Part shown: piece after piece, positions 17,411 through 26,187 of the stretch
Layout: each line of letters starts with the position of its first letter
Position numbering within the stretch: position 1 is the stretch's first letter
Assembly (NCBI RefSeq): GCF_021277265.1
Contig: NZ_JAJSOH010000001.1
Coordinates: 1 to 64,000 of the forward strand
DNA: 64,000 nt
Origin: Kineosporia rhizophila
GTDB taxonomy: Bacteria > Actinomycetota > Actinomycetes > Actinomycetales > Kineosporiaceae
Direction: 5' to 3'
Position numbers and translations under genes: made by a program
Notes under the pieces: model-generated
The model's database searches: none
What the model was told of the DNA's origin: nothing
Seen by the model: only the letters and a program-made list of their open reading frames with translations

Positions 17411-18185
17411 GAACCTGCCGGCCCTGCCACCGCTGCCCACGCTCGGCGCGGTGACCCGGAGGGTGCCGGCCTCCGGGGCCCGCCGGGTCTGGCGCCCGGC
17501 CACGGTGACGGCCGTTCGCGACGAGACGGCCACCGCCCGCACGTTCCGGCTACGGATCACCGCCGGAGCGGGCGAGGTGGTCGACCGGCACGTGCCCGGC
17601 CAGCACTACGACGTCCGGCTCACCGCCCCCGACGGTTCCACGGCCCAGCGCTCGTACAGCATCGCCTCGAGCCCGCTCGACGGGCGTGAGGTGGAGCTCA
17701 CGGTCGAGCGGATCGCCGACGGGGAGGTCTCGCCGTACCTGCACGACGAGATCTCGGTGGGCGACGAGGTGGAACTGCGCGGGCCTTTCGGCGGATGGTT
17801 CATCTGGCGCGGCGACACCCCGGCCCTGCTGCTGGGCGGCGGCTCGGGGGTGGTGCCGCTGATGGCCATGCGGCGTTACTGGCACTCGGTCGGCGAACCG
17901 GTTCCGCTGCGGGCGGTGGTCTCGGTCCGCCGTCCGGAAGACCTGTACTACAAGGGCGAGTGGGGTTCCGAGACCACGGTGGTGCACACCCGGCAGGCCC
18001 CGCCGGACGGCCGGCCGGCCGGACGCCTGGCCGCGGCCGATCTGGAACCTCTGCTGGCCGCCCTGCCCGGTCCGGTGGCCTACGTCTGCGGTTCGGCCGG
18101 TTTCACCGAACACGCCTCGCAGCTGCTGGTCTCGCTCGGCCTCCCGGCCGGGAACGTCCGGATCGAGCGCTTCGGCCCGGCCTGA
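17403..18185 (+). CDS. FAD/NAD(P)H ferredoxin-reductase-type partner of the molybdoenzyme
   Basis: A 260-residue FNR-family flavoprotein. RSYSIASSP binds FAD, LLLGGGSGVVPLMAM is the nucleotide loop, YVCGSAGFTEHASQLL is the C-terminal NAD(P)H segment. It lacks a 2Fe-2S domain, so electrons probably pass directly to the molybdopterin subunit encoded by the overlapping upstream gene. Translation starts at a GTG inside the end of that gene. Confidence 0.9.
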   Translation: MTENLPALPPLPTLGAVTRRVPASGARRVWRPATVTAVRDETATARTFRLRITAGAGEVVDRHVPGQHYDVRLTAPDGSTAQRSYSIASSPLDGREVELTVERIADGEVSPYLHDEISVGDEVELRGPFGGWFIWRGDTPALLLGGGSGVVPLMAMRRYWHSVGEPVPLRAVVSVRRPEDLYYKGEWGSETTVVHTRQAPPDGRPAGRLAAADLEPLLAALPGPVAYVCGSAGFTEHASQLLVSLGLPAGNVRIERFGPA

Positions 18186-18196
18186 CGCCGGGTGAC

Positions 18197-18226
18197 GGCG
18201 GGCTCTTCGATGCCGAAGGGCCCGCC
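18197..18226. terminator. Hairpin between convergent genes
   Basis: GGCGGG (18197-18202) pairs with CCCGCC (18221-18226) and TTCG with CGAA inside, in the 48-bp gap between the flavoprotein gene and the response regulator gene. It could serve both strands. Confidence 0.5.
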
Positions 18227-18233
18227 GGGAAGA

Positions 18234-19181
18234 TCAGTAGGTGGTGGGAAGCCCGGCGTGGTGCCCGGCCGACTGGGCCGGGTCCACCGGCGCCATCCGG
18301 TAGCCGATCCCCCGCACCGTCTTGATGATCGGCACCCCGGCCCCGGCCACGTCCGCGAGCTTGCGGCGCAGATTGCCGATGTGCACCTCGACCACGTGAT
18401 GGTCCGACCACTGCCCGCCCCAGACGATGTTCAGCAGCGTCTCCCGGCGCCAGACCCGGCGCGGGTTGCCGGTCATGGTGGCGAGCAGGTCGAACTCGAT
18501 CTTGGTGAGCGGGAGCTCGGTACCGGCCAGGGTGGCGATCCGGCCCTCGACGTCGATGGTCAGCTGCCCGTGCCGGAGCATCCCCGGCTCGACCTCCGGC
18601 TCCGCAGAAGCGACCCAGGGCGGGGCGTCCGGCACGGTGAGGCCCCCGGGGGTGGCGTAGGCGTGCCGGCCCTCGGGGCCCGCGGTCGCCGGCCGGGGAG
18701 CGACGTGCCGGCCCGGGTTGAGATAGCTACGTGCCCCGAGGTCCGGCTGGACCGGCCCGGAAGGCACTGCGGTACCGAAGGTCGCGGCCGGGGCCGGCTG
18801 GGTGACCCGGCGCGGGCGGCGGAACATCGCGGCGACCCGGGCCTGCACCTCACGCGGGCTGAACGGCTTGGTCACGTAGTCGTCGGCGCCGGTGGCCAGG
18901 CCGACCAGACGGTCCGCCTCGTCCGAGCTGGCGGTGATCATGATGATGTAGGCGTCGGTCATCTCCCGGATCCGGCGGCAGACCTCCACCCCGTCGAACC
19001 CGGGCAGGACCAGGTCGAGGGTGACCAGGTCGGGATTGTGGGCCCGGACCAGACCCACCGCGTCGTGCCCGGTCACCGCCTCGAACACGGTGAACCCGGT
19101 CGACTCCAGCGCAGCGCGCAGGATCATCCGGATCTCCGGGTCGTCGTCGACGATGACAGCAGTCCTCACCCCCTCGGCCAT
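18234..19181 (-). CDS. OmpR-type two-component response regulator
   Basis: The receiver domain (about residues 6-120) shows DDDPEIRMIL, the phosphoacceptor in LVTLDLVLPGFDGVEV and the lysine in DDYVTKPFSPREV. A Pro-rich linker of roughly 100 residues follows, then a winged-helix DNA-binding domain (LTKIEFDLLATMTGNPRRVW, HVVEVHIGNLRRKL, TVRGIGYRM). The ATG at 19181 puts the receiver at the usual distance from the N-terminus. A GTG at 19259 that forms a GTGA overlap with the preceding gene would add 26 Pro-rich residues and remains possible. No histidine kinase is adjacent. The long linker is unusual for the family. Confidence 0.88.
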   Translation of the reverse strand: MAEGVRTAVIVDDDPEIRMILRAALESTGFTVFEAVTGHDAVGLVRAHNPDLVTLDLVLPGFDGVEVCRRIREMTDAYIIMITASSDEADRLVGLATGADDYVTKPFSPREVQARVAAMFRRPRRVTQPAPAATFGTAVPSGPVQPDLGARSYLNPGRHVAPRPATAGPEGRHAYATPGGLTVPDAPPWVASAEPEVEPGMLRHGQLTIDVEGRIATLAGTELPLTKIEFDLLATMTGNPRRVWRRETLLNIVWGGQWSDHHVVEVHIGNLRRKLADVAGAGVPIIKTVRGIGYRMAPVDPAQSAGHHAGLPTTY

Positions 19182-19255
19182 GCAGGGTTTCTCGGGCCGG
19201 GGAGGACGGCGGTGAAGCGGGGCCGGACCCGGCACCCCGAACGGCGGGCCGTTCG

Positions 19256-19690
19256 TCACTCAGGGTGGTCACCGGTGAAGAAGGAGCTGCGCAGCATCCG
19301 GCGCAGCCGCAGCAGCTCCTCGGCGGGCATCGAGGCCGACATCGGCAGCGGGTCGGGCATCCAGTCGAGCAGCAGCACGTGCCCCGGCTCGTGCGGCTGC
19401 GGCACCTTGCTGACCGCGCAGATCCAGGCGATCACGTCGGCCGCGGCCCGGTCGGTGCCCGCGCTGATCCCGATCGCCTCACCGCTGCGGTGCAGCCCGA
19501 GCACGCAGCCCCGCGCCCCCTGCGGCCGGTGCGGGCCGGGCAGGTGCAGATAGGAACCGATCACGTCGGCGACCTGCCCCTGGGCCCGCACCAGCAGCGC
19601 CTCCGGCCAGACCGGGGGTGCCAGGTCGGCCAGCAGGTCGGCGTCGAACCGGAAGCGGCCCCCGTTGACCGCCAGCATCGCCTCGATCAT
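19256..19690 (-). CDS. Small conserved-looking protein of unknown function
   Basis: 144 residues, not recognised. It is soluble, mixed alpha/beta in appearance, with CVLGLHRSGEAIGISAGTDR in the middle and a Leu/Arg-rich C-terminus (EELLRLRRMLRSSFF). Its ATG overlaps the stop of the upstream membrane protein gene (ATGA), and its own stop overlaps a GTG in front of the response regulator. The three genes look like one transcription unit. Confidence 0.7.
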   Translation of the reverse strand: MIEAMLAVNGGRFRFDADLLADLAPPVWPEALLVRAQGQVADVIGSYLHLPGPHRPQGARGCVLGLHRSGEAIGISAGTDRAAADVIAWICAVSKVPQPHEPGHVLLLDWMPDPLPMSASMPAEELLRLRRMLRSSFFTGDHPE

Positions 19691-22038
19691 GACGCCACCA
19701 CCACGACTCCCGGGATGGCCAGCCGGTCCATCCGGGCCTGCACCGACTCCGCCACCCGGGGGTCGCTGACCACGACCTCGACCGCACGGAACGGGTTGCC
19801 CGGATAGTTCACCACCGTGGTGAACTCGATCAGCCGGCGGTCGAGTTCCAGGTCGGCCCGGTGCCGCACGGCGTCGGGCAGCGTGTCCGGCAGGCTGGCG
19901 GCCACCTGCCAGGAGGCGCCGCCGGAGTACCAGAGCCCGAGAACGCACATGCCGTAGTCGAGCGAGCGCTCGGTGGTGCCCGACGACCAGATCTCCGGCC
20001 GGTTCGCCACCATCAGCTGGTAGCGGCCGAAGAGCCGGGCCCGCCACTCCTCGCCCCGGCCCGCGACCTCGGGCTCGAACCTCTCCAGACCGTTCAGATG
20101 ACCGGCGAACTCACGCTCGGCGTCGGCGCTCAGCGGCGAGAGCAACCGCCCGTCGGCCAGTTTCAGCGCGGGCAGATCTTCCGGAGATCGGCGTCGCGGC
20201 ACCACCGGCAGAGGTTCCTCCTCCTCCACCGCGGTCACCGCGGCCGCGCCGGAGCGGATCTGCCGGCGTCGGCGTTCCACGAAAGTGGGCGGATCCGCGC
20301 GGAAGTCGCCCACCGCAGCCCGGATCGCAGTGCCGGAGGGATGAGTGTCGGCCCGGCTCGGCAGGGTTCCGGCGAGCAGACAGAAGAGGTCCACCAGGGC
20401 CGCCGAAACACTGGTACCGCGAAGATATTCGGCGACCGAGGCGCGCTCCAGCGGCACCGGTCGACGGGTCAGGAAGGTGTCCCGCCCGCCGAACGCCGAC
20501 CAGTCGGCCACCCCGGCCAGCATCAGCAGCACGGCCACCACCTGCACCACCCACACGCCGCCGGAGACCCCCGAGTTCTCCCACCAGGAGGGGAACTGGG
20601 CCACCGCCTCACCCGGCCAGGTGGCAGCGGCCAGTTCCGACGAGACCGAGACCCGGGGCAACTGGTCCACCCACCACGGCCCCAGCCCGAAGGCCGCCGC
20701 GGCCAGCAGCACGATGCCCAGGGCAGCGCCCAGCCGGTTGCGCCACAGCGAAACCCTCCGGTCCGGGTCGGCGGCCAGCCCGATCGCCTCGGCCCGGACC
20801 CACCGCACCATCACCCCGGCCGCCCGGGCCCGGGTGATCGCCGTCCAGCGCACCGCCCCGGAACCGCGCCCGCTGCGACGCACCGCGGCCAGGACGACCC
20901 CGAGGTCCCGGCCCGCGAAGGCGAACACCGAGCAGGTGGTGGCCACCAGCCAGACCAGGGCCGAGACCGGCCGGGACTGGCTGGTCCCGGCCCAGCGGGT
21001 GGCCCGCCCGGCCCAGGCGTCGGCCGCGTTCACCGGGTGGAACGGGTGCGGCACCGGGTCGGGCTCCAGTTCGGCCGCGTTGCGCAGCCGGCCCGCGTCG
21101 ACCATCAGACCGAGCACCAGCAGGGCCACCAGCAGCCAGCCGAGCGCCCGCCCCTGGGCCGAGAGCCACCAGCCGAGCTCCAGCACATCCGGCGAGGGGT
21201 AGCTGGTCTCACCGAGCACCCGCTCCAGATTGGCCTGGGCGTGGGCGCTGACCGCCAGCCACCACATCAGCAGCGGCCAGCCCCCGGCCAGGGCCAGCCA
21301 GAGCAGGCGGCCAGGCACCGAGAGCGAGGCCTTGTCGGCGTGCCGGCGGGCCGCCACCGCGAAGCCCACCCCGGCCGCGGCCAGTCCGGTGAGCACGTGC
21401 TGGCCCACCAGGCCGGGCTGGGGGCCGGCGAACGGGCTCGGCGACAGGCCACCCATCCCGTCGGGCTGGATCAGCGCGGCAGCCAGCTGGAACCCGGCGC
21501 CCACCACCACCCCGGCCAGCAACCAGTCGGTGAACGACAACCGCCGGGCCCGGGAGGGCAGCAGCAACGGGATCAGCAGCAGCGGCACCACCAGGAGTGA
21601 CTGCTGCAGCAGGGCGGACAGCACGGTGGCCTCGGGCAGCACGACCGCCCCGGTGACCCGCTCGGGGTCGAGCACGAGCGCCGTCCCCCAGGCCGCCACC
21701 GCGACCAGCACCCCCCAGGGCACCGAGAGCATCAGCAGACCGGCGACCGACGACCACGACAGCGTCTTCGTCCGGGCCGCGACGAACCAGAACAGCACCA
21801 GACCGGCCGTGCCCAGCACCGCCGCCGAACTCTGCCCCAGGTCGAGGAACACCAGGCCACCGGTGATCAGCAGGAGCGGCAGGGCGACCCAGCCGGCCAC
21901 TGCCCGCACCGTGTCGGCCCGGCGCCGTTCGAGACCGGCGGCCCGGGATCTGGAGGGGCTGGAGGGGCGCGCGTCAGGAGTGACCGGACCGGCGGGAGAC
22001 CCCGCCAGAACCCCGGGTGGACGACGCATGGTGCCCAT
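19687..22038 (-). CDS. Large multi-pass membrane protein with C-terminal cytosolic domain
   Basis: Function not recognised. From about residue 45 there are at least eight strongly hydrophobic helices up to residue 330 (WVALPLLLITGGLVFLDLG, SLLVVPLLLIPLLLP and others), a soluble loop, two more helices around 430-520, and a soluble C-terminal domain of about 230 residues ending AIPGVVVVAS. The ATG at 22038 is preceded by AAGAGGAGCG at 8-10 nt; a GTG at 22104 would add 22 polar residues. It is first in the three-gene unit with the 144-residue protein and the response regulator. Nothing suggests a transporter family. Confidence 0.75.
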   Translation of the reverse strand: MGTMRRPPGVLAGSPAGPVTPDARPSSPSRSRAAGLERRRADTVRAVAGWVALPLLLITGGLVFLDLGQSSAAVLGTAGLVLFWFVAARTKTLSWSSVAGLLMLSVPWGVLVAVAAWGTALVLDPERVTGAVVLPEATVLSALLQQSLLVVPLLLIPLLLPSRARRLSFTDWLLAGVVVGAGFQLAAALIQPDGMGGLSPSPFAGPQPGLVGQHVLTGLAAAGVGFAVAARRHADKASLSVPGRLLWLALAGGWPLLMWWLAVSAHAQANLERVLGETSYPSPDVLELGWWLSAQGRALGWLLVALLVLGLMVDAGRLRNAAELEPDPVPHPFHPVNAADAWAGRATRWAGTSQSRPVSALVWLVATTCSVFAFAGRDLGVVLAAVRRSGRGSGAVRWTAITRARAAGVMVRWVRAEAIGLAADPDRRVSLWRNRLGAALGIVLLAAAAFGLGPWWVDQLPRVSVSSELAAATWPGEAVAQFPSWWENSGVSGGVWVVQVVAVLLMLAGVADWSAFGGRDTFLTRRPVPLERASVAEYLRGTSVSAALVDLFCLLAGTLPSRADTHPSGTAIRAAVGDFRADPPTFVERRRRQIRSGAAAVTAVEEEEPLPVVPRRRSPEDLPALKLADGRLLSPLSADAEREFAGHLNGLERFEPEVAGRGEEWRARLFGRYQLMVANRPEIWSSGTTERSLDYGMCVLGLWYSGGASWQVAASLPDTLPDAVRHRADLELDRRLIEFTTVVNYPGNPFRAVEVVVSDPRVAESVQARMDRLAIPGVVVVAS

Positions 22039-22161
22039 GGCGCGATAACGCTCCTCTTCCGAACGGCCCACCGTTTCCCCACCGGCATCACCCGGTGGAG
22101 GCACGATTCTGGCGTATCGGTCTGGGCCGTGGCCATTGCGTCACGCAGAGCATTCACGGAA

Positions 22162-22242
22162 GTACCTCCCCAGGGGGTACCCCGAGTTCGCCGATCTTGA
22201 CCCTGGGGTGGGCCCCCGGGGTCGGGGCGACAACCCTGGGGT
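22162..22242 (+). promoter_or_regulatory. Three LuxR-like palindromes spaced exactly 33 bp
   Basis: TCCCCAGGGG (22167-22176, inside GTACCTCCCCAGGGGGTACC at 22162-22181), ACCCTGGGGT (22200-22209) and ACCCTGGGGT (22233-22242) have centres at 22171.5, 22204.5 and 22237.5. Each step is 33 bp, three helical turns, so all sites face the same side of the DNA. They lie upstream of the sigma factor gene. The likely binder is the LAL regulator encoded at 23127-25937 (inference). Confidence 0.65.
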
Positions 22243-22280
22243 CCGACCCTGATCCGCTCCCGTCCGCCGGTCCATAGCGT
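22233..22280 (+). promoter_or_regulatory. Promoter of the sigma factor gene, shared with the Dyp unit
   Basis: The string GGGTCCGACCCTGA, then 22 nt, then TAGCGT (22275-22280) recurs at 26022-26063 with the same spacing (TAACGT there). TAGCGT fits a high-G+C -10 hexamer, which would place the nearest palindrome about 50 bp upstream of the start of transcription. Confidence 0.6.
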
Positions 22281-22319
22281 TTCTGGTGTTCTTCCACGAA
22301 CTCCCGGAGGCAAGAAGCC

Positions 22320-22949
22320 ATGACCGTTCTCGACGTGATCGAAGAGACCGACCGGACGCCGCGCTACCGGCACGCCGACGCGGACATCAGCGTCGCCGAG
22401 CTGGTTCTGGCTGCCCGGCGCGGCGACCGCAGGGCCTACGAGCTGCTGGTGGAGCGCCACCAGCGCCAGGTCTGGGCGGCGGTGCGCGGGTTCCGGCTGA
22501 GTGAGGCCGACGCCGGCGACGCGGTGCAGATGACCTGGCTGCGGCTGGTCGAGAACCTGCACCGGCTGAACGACCCGGAGCGGGTCGGCGCCTGGCTGAG
22601 CACCACCGCCAAGCGCGAGTGCCTGCGCCTGATCCGCCGCCGGGGCCGTGAGGTCGGCACCTCGGACGAGTTCTTCGCGGCGGTGCCCGACGAGCACAAC
22701 CCGACCCCGGAGAAGCAGGTCACCGACGACGCGATGGACCAGCTGCTGTGGGGCTTCGTCGACGAGCTGCCGAGCCGGGGCGCGCACCTGCTGCGTGCGG
22801 TGACCGGCTCGGACCGCCCGGCCTACGCGGAGATCTCGAAGCAGACCGGGATGGCGGTGGGCAGCATCGGACCGACCCGCGGCCGGTACCTGACCCGGCT
22901 GCGCAAGCGGATCGAGGAGTCCGGCCTGGACGCCCAGGCCTGGCGCTGA
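22320..22949 (+). CDS. Sigma-70 family (ECF-like) RNA polymerase sigma factor
   Basis: 209 residues. Region 2 (about 26-100: AYELLVERHQRQVWAAVRGF, DAVQMTWLRLVENLHRL, RVGAWLSTTAKRECLRLIRR) and region 4 (about 140-200: PAYAEISKQTGMAVGSIGPT then RGRYLTRLRKRI) are clear. No anti-sigma gene is adjacent, so control is probably transcriptional through the three palindromes upstream. The ATG follows CCCGGAGGCAAGAAGCC. A hairpin separates it from the convergent LAL regulator gene. Confidence 0.93.
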   Translation: MTVLDVIEETDRTPRYRHADADISVAELVLAARRGDRRAYELLVERHQRQVWAAVRGFRLSEADAGDAVQMTWLRLVENLHRLNDPERVGAWLSTTAKRECLRLIRRRGREVGTSDEFFAAVPDEHNPTPEKQVTDDAMDQLLWGFVDELPSRGAHLLRAVTGSDRPAYAEISKQTGMAVGSIGPTRGRYLTRLRKRIEESGLDAQAWR

Positions 22950-23031
22950 ACGGCGCTGAATCAGGACTGCTGGGGCGGGCAGCACCCGGGTGCGACCGGT
23001 CTGGAGGGTCCGGGCGCACCAGCTGGGGGAA

Positions 23032-23073
23032 GAGGGGCGGCGACGAGGATCAGGGGCCTCGGCGCCGCCCCTC
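23032..23073. terminator. Bidirectional terminator hairpin
   Basis: GAGGGGCGGCG-a-CGAGG (23032-23048) pairs with CCTCG-g-CGCCGCCCCTC (23057-23073) around an 8-nt loop: 16 bp with one mismatch, between convergent genes. Confidence 0.85.
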
Positions 23074-23126
23074 GGGTTTGCCCCGATGTGTTTGAGGACG
23101 CTCGTGGGCCTCTTCGCGGAGCCGCT

Positions 23127-25937
23127 TCAGCTGGGTGCCTGGGCCAGTACCGACAGATCGTTGCGCGAGCGCAGCCCGGTCTTCCGGTACACGTTGCTCA
23201 GGTGGTACTCGATCGTCTTCTGGCTCAGGAACAGCGCCGCGGCGGCCTCGGAGTTGCTCGCCCCGCGCGCCACCACCAGCGCCACCTGCAGCTCCTGCGG
23301 AGTCAGGTCGGCCGCCGGGCCGGTGCCCCGGGCCAGCGTCTCGCCGGTGGCCTTGAGCTCGTTGCGGGCCCGGGTGGCCCAGCTCGGCGCGTCCAGCTGC
23401 TCGAAGATCTCCAGCGCCCGCCGCAGGTGGGTGCGGGCCTCGGCGCGCTGACGTCCGCGCCGTAGCCGCTCACCGAAGTACAGCAGGGTGCGGGCCCGCT
23501 CGAACGGCATCGGCAGTGCGTCGTGCGCGGCCAGGGCCTGACCGAAGGCGGCCGCGATCGCGGTCTTCCCGGTGGCCAGCAGGCCCCGGCAGCGCCAGGT
23601 GCGGGCGATCAGCAGGTCCGAGCGCACCCCGTCGGGCGCCTCGTCCACCGCGATCTGCTCGAGCAGGCGCTGCGCGTCTTCGGTGCGCCCGGCCCGGGCG
23701 TAGGCCTCGACCAGGTCGAAGGCCCAGGGCACGATGCTCTGGTCCTTCGTGTGGATCGCCACCGGCAGCCGGCCGGTGGCCTCCAGCCGGGCGATCGCCT
23801 CGTCCAGGTCGCCCTCGCCCAACGCCAGCAGGCCCTGGGTGTGGGTGGTCTGCAGGTGCAGCCCGGGGGCCTGGAACCGGGTGGTGATCTCGTCGATCAC
23901 GTTGATCAGCCGCAGCGCCTCCCGGGCCCGGCCGTGCACGGCATGGTTGCGGGCCACGAAGTAGAGCCCGTACACGTTGGCCTGGCGGGTCTCCTTGGCC
24001 AGCTCCACGCTCTCGTCGGCGTAGGCCTGGGCCTGCCGCCAGCGGCCGGTGCGGAAGGCCAGCTCGGCGCCGACGGTCAGGCACTGCGGCAGCACCCCGA
24101 GCGCCCCGTTGGCCCGGGCCTCGCTGATGATCGCGTCGAGCAGCCGCTCGGCGACCGGGTAGTCCTCCAGCCACATCGCGATGAAGGCGGCGTGCGCGAA
24201 CTCCTGGGCCCGGGGCATCGGCGGGAACTGCAGCAGCTGCGGCACCACCTCGGTGAGCAGCTGCTGCCCCTCGGCCCGGTACCCGTTGATCACCAGGGCG
24301 CCGCTGTAGGCCACCGTGGCCACCGGCCGGGCCACCCCCTCGGTGCCCTCGCTGAGCTCGAACGCCCGCCGGGTGGCGGCCAGCAGCTCGACCGGCTCGC
24401 CGAGCATGAAGTGCGCGATCGCGGCGTCGGCGTACATCAGCGAGGCGCGGGCCGCGTCCACCCGCTCGACCTCGTCGGCCCCGTCGATCATCTCGGCCAG
24501 CGCATCGCGCGGAAGCTCCCGCCACATCCGCACGTAACCGCGCATGTGCCGGATCAGGCCGCGCAGCTTCGGGTCACTGGACAGTTCCAGCGCCTCGTCC
24601 AGCAGCGGGATCATCTTCCCGGTGCGCCCGGCCAGCTGCCAGCAGCGGGCCGCGCGCAGCAGCAGGGCGGGCCGGGCCGAGGCCGAGCCGAACCGGGCGG
24701 CCTGCTCGAACGCCCGGGCCGCCTCCAGGTTGCCGCCGCGGAACCGGGCCCGGGTGCCGGCCTCGGCCAGCAGCTCGCTCACCCGGTCGTCCGGCGGCAG
24801 CACGGCCTGGGCCAGGTGCCAGGCCCGGGCGTCGGCCGCCGCCTCGCCCGGCACCTGGGCCAGCGCGTCGGCCAGGGCGGAGTGCGCGGCGGTGCGCTCG
24901 TGCAGGGTGGAGGCCGAGTTCAGCACCGAGCGCATCAGCGGGTGCCGGAAGTCGACCTGCTCGTCGCCGGCCACCAGCAGCCCCGCGTCCTCGGCCGGGG
25001 CGAAGTCGGCCAGGCCCAGGCCGATCACCGCGGCCGCGCGGCGCACCACGTCGGTCTGCCCACCACCGGCCGCGGCCACCAGGAGCATCGCCCGGCGGGT
25101 GCGCTCGGGCATCTCCACCAGGCGGCCGGCCAGGGCCTGGGTGAGCCGGGACGACTGGCTGGGCAGCAGGGCCGCGCCGGAGGCGCCCCGGCCCAGGGCG
25201 CTGCACAGTTCCTGGATGCCGAGCGGGTTGCCGGCCGTGTCCGAGTAGATCTGCTCGAACTGCTCGGGCGAGACCGCGGGGGTGAGTGAGCGGCACAGCT
25301 CACGCGAGTCGTCCTGCCCCAGCCCCCGCAGTTCGAGCTGCTGCAGCCCGGCGTACTGCCGGTCGAGCGCGGGCCCGTGGGGCGCCCGGTCCGGCTCGGT
25401 GCGGATCGCGATGAGCAGGCCGATGCCGTCGTTGGCCAGCCGGCGGGCGGCGAACAGCACGGCCTCCCGGGAGGAGACGTCGAGCCACTGCAGGTCGTCG
25501 ATCACCACCAGCAGGGGGCGCTCGGCGGCCGCGGCGGCCAGCACCCCCACCGTGGCGGCGCAGACCGAGAACCGGTCACCGGCGACCGGCGGGCCCAGCG
25601 ACAGGGCGCTCTGCAGAGCAGCGGCCTGCGGCGGGGGCAGTTCGGAGAGCAGGGGCAGCACCGGACGGATCAGATCGGCCAGGCCGGCGAAGGGGATCTC
25701 GGACTCGGACTCGTACCCACGCACCGACAGCACGGTCATGCCCCCGGGGTCACCGGTGGGGCCCGCGACAGCCGGGTCGACAGCCGGGTCGGCGGCCTGG
25801 TCGGTGGCGTAGGCCAGCAGGGTGCTCTTGCCGATGCCGGCTTCCCCGTGGATCACGAGGCTGCCCCCGCGGCCCGCGCGCACGCCACTGAGCAGTTCGT
25901 CGATCACCACTCGTTCGGCGATCCGTCCGAATACCAT
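23127..25937 (-). CDS. LAL-family LuxR-type transcriptional regulator
   Basis: 936 residues. The N-terminal AAA/NTPase has Walker A GEAGIGKSTLLAYA at about residue 31 and Walker B PLLVVIDDLQWLD at about 147. A long TPR-like helical middle follows, and the last 65 residues are a LuxR HTH (LTPQELQVALVVARGASNSE, then LFLSQKTIEYHLSNVYRKTG). Members of this class are ATP-dependent activators of large size. It sits between two plus-strand promoters that share a palindromic element, and one copy (26016-26025) lies in its own divergent upstream region, so autoregulation is plausible. Confidence 0.93.
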   Translation of the reverse strand: MVFGRIAERVVIDELLSGVRAGRGGSLVIHGEAGIGKSTLLAYATDQAADPAVDPAVAGPTGDPGGMTVLSVRGYESESEIPFAGLADLIRPVLPLLSELPPPQAAALQSALSLGPPVAGDRFSVCAATVGVLAAAAAERPLLVVIDDLQWLDVSSREAVLFAARRLANDGIGLLIAIRTEPDRAPHGPALDRQYAGLQQLELRGLGQDDSRELCRSLTPAVSPEQFEQIYSDTAGNPLGIQELCSALGRGASGAALLPSQSSRLTQALAGRLVEMPERTRRAMLLVAAAGGGQTDVVRRAAAVIGLGLADFAPAEDAGLLVAGDEQVDFRHPLMRSVLNSASTLHERTAAHSALADALAQVPGEAAADARAWHLAQAVLPPDDRVSELLAEAGTRARFRGGNLEAARAFEQAARFGSASARPALLLRAARCWQLAGRTGKMIPLLDEALELSSDPKLRGLIRHMRGYVRMWRELPRDALAEMIDGADEVERVDAARASLMYADAAIAHFMLGEPVELLAATRRAFELSEGTEGVARPVATVAYSGALVINGYRAEGQQLLTEVVPQLLQFPPMPRAQEFAHAAFIAMWLEDYPVAERLLDAIISEARANGALGVLPQCLTVGAELAFRTGRWRQAQAYADESVELAKETRQANVYGLYFVARNHAVHGRAREALRLINVIDEITTRFQAPGLHLQTTHTQGLLALGEGDLDEAIARLEATGRLPVAIHTKDQSIVPWAFDLVEAYARAGRTEDAQRLLEQIAVDEAPDGVRSDLLIARTWRCRGLLATGKTAIAAAFGQALAAHDALPMPFERARTLLYFGERLRRGRQRAEARTHLRRALEIFEQLDAPSWATRARNELKATGETLARGTGPAADLTPQELQVALVVARGASNSEAAAALFLSQKTIEYHLSNVYRKTGLRSRNDLSVLAQAPS

Positions 25938-26015
25938 TCGTCGAGTCTATGTGAGGGTTCACGATGGTTTAGCACGATCTGAACGCCTGACCTGCTCCAT
26001 CGGGCCGATGTGAAT

Positions 26016-26063
26016 ACCCCAGGGTCCGACCCTGAAGCGAGAGGGTGTTCCGCCGCCTAACGT
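26016..26063 (+). promoter_or_regulatory. Promoter of the 211-aa/Dyp peroxidase unit with LuxR-like box
   Basis: ACCCCAGGGT (26016-26025) runs into CCGACCCTGA, then 22 nt, then TAACGT (26058-26063). It matches the sigma factor promoter in order and spacing. It lies in the 250-bp divergent gap between the LAL regulator gene and the 211-aa gene, 163 bp before its ATG at 26188. Confidence 0.6.
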
Positions 26064-26187
26064 CGGGGTGGGTCCTTTCGGACCACACCATCATTATTGC
26101 GTTCGGTAATGACCTGAGCACTCTACGGTGAACTGGCCGTGCAGGACGACAGCATTCCGGAATTCGTTCTTCCCAAGGAGGGGCAGC

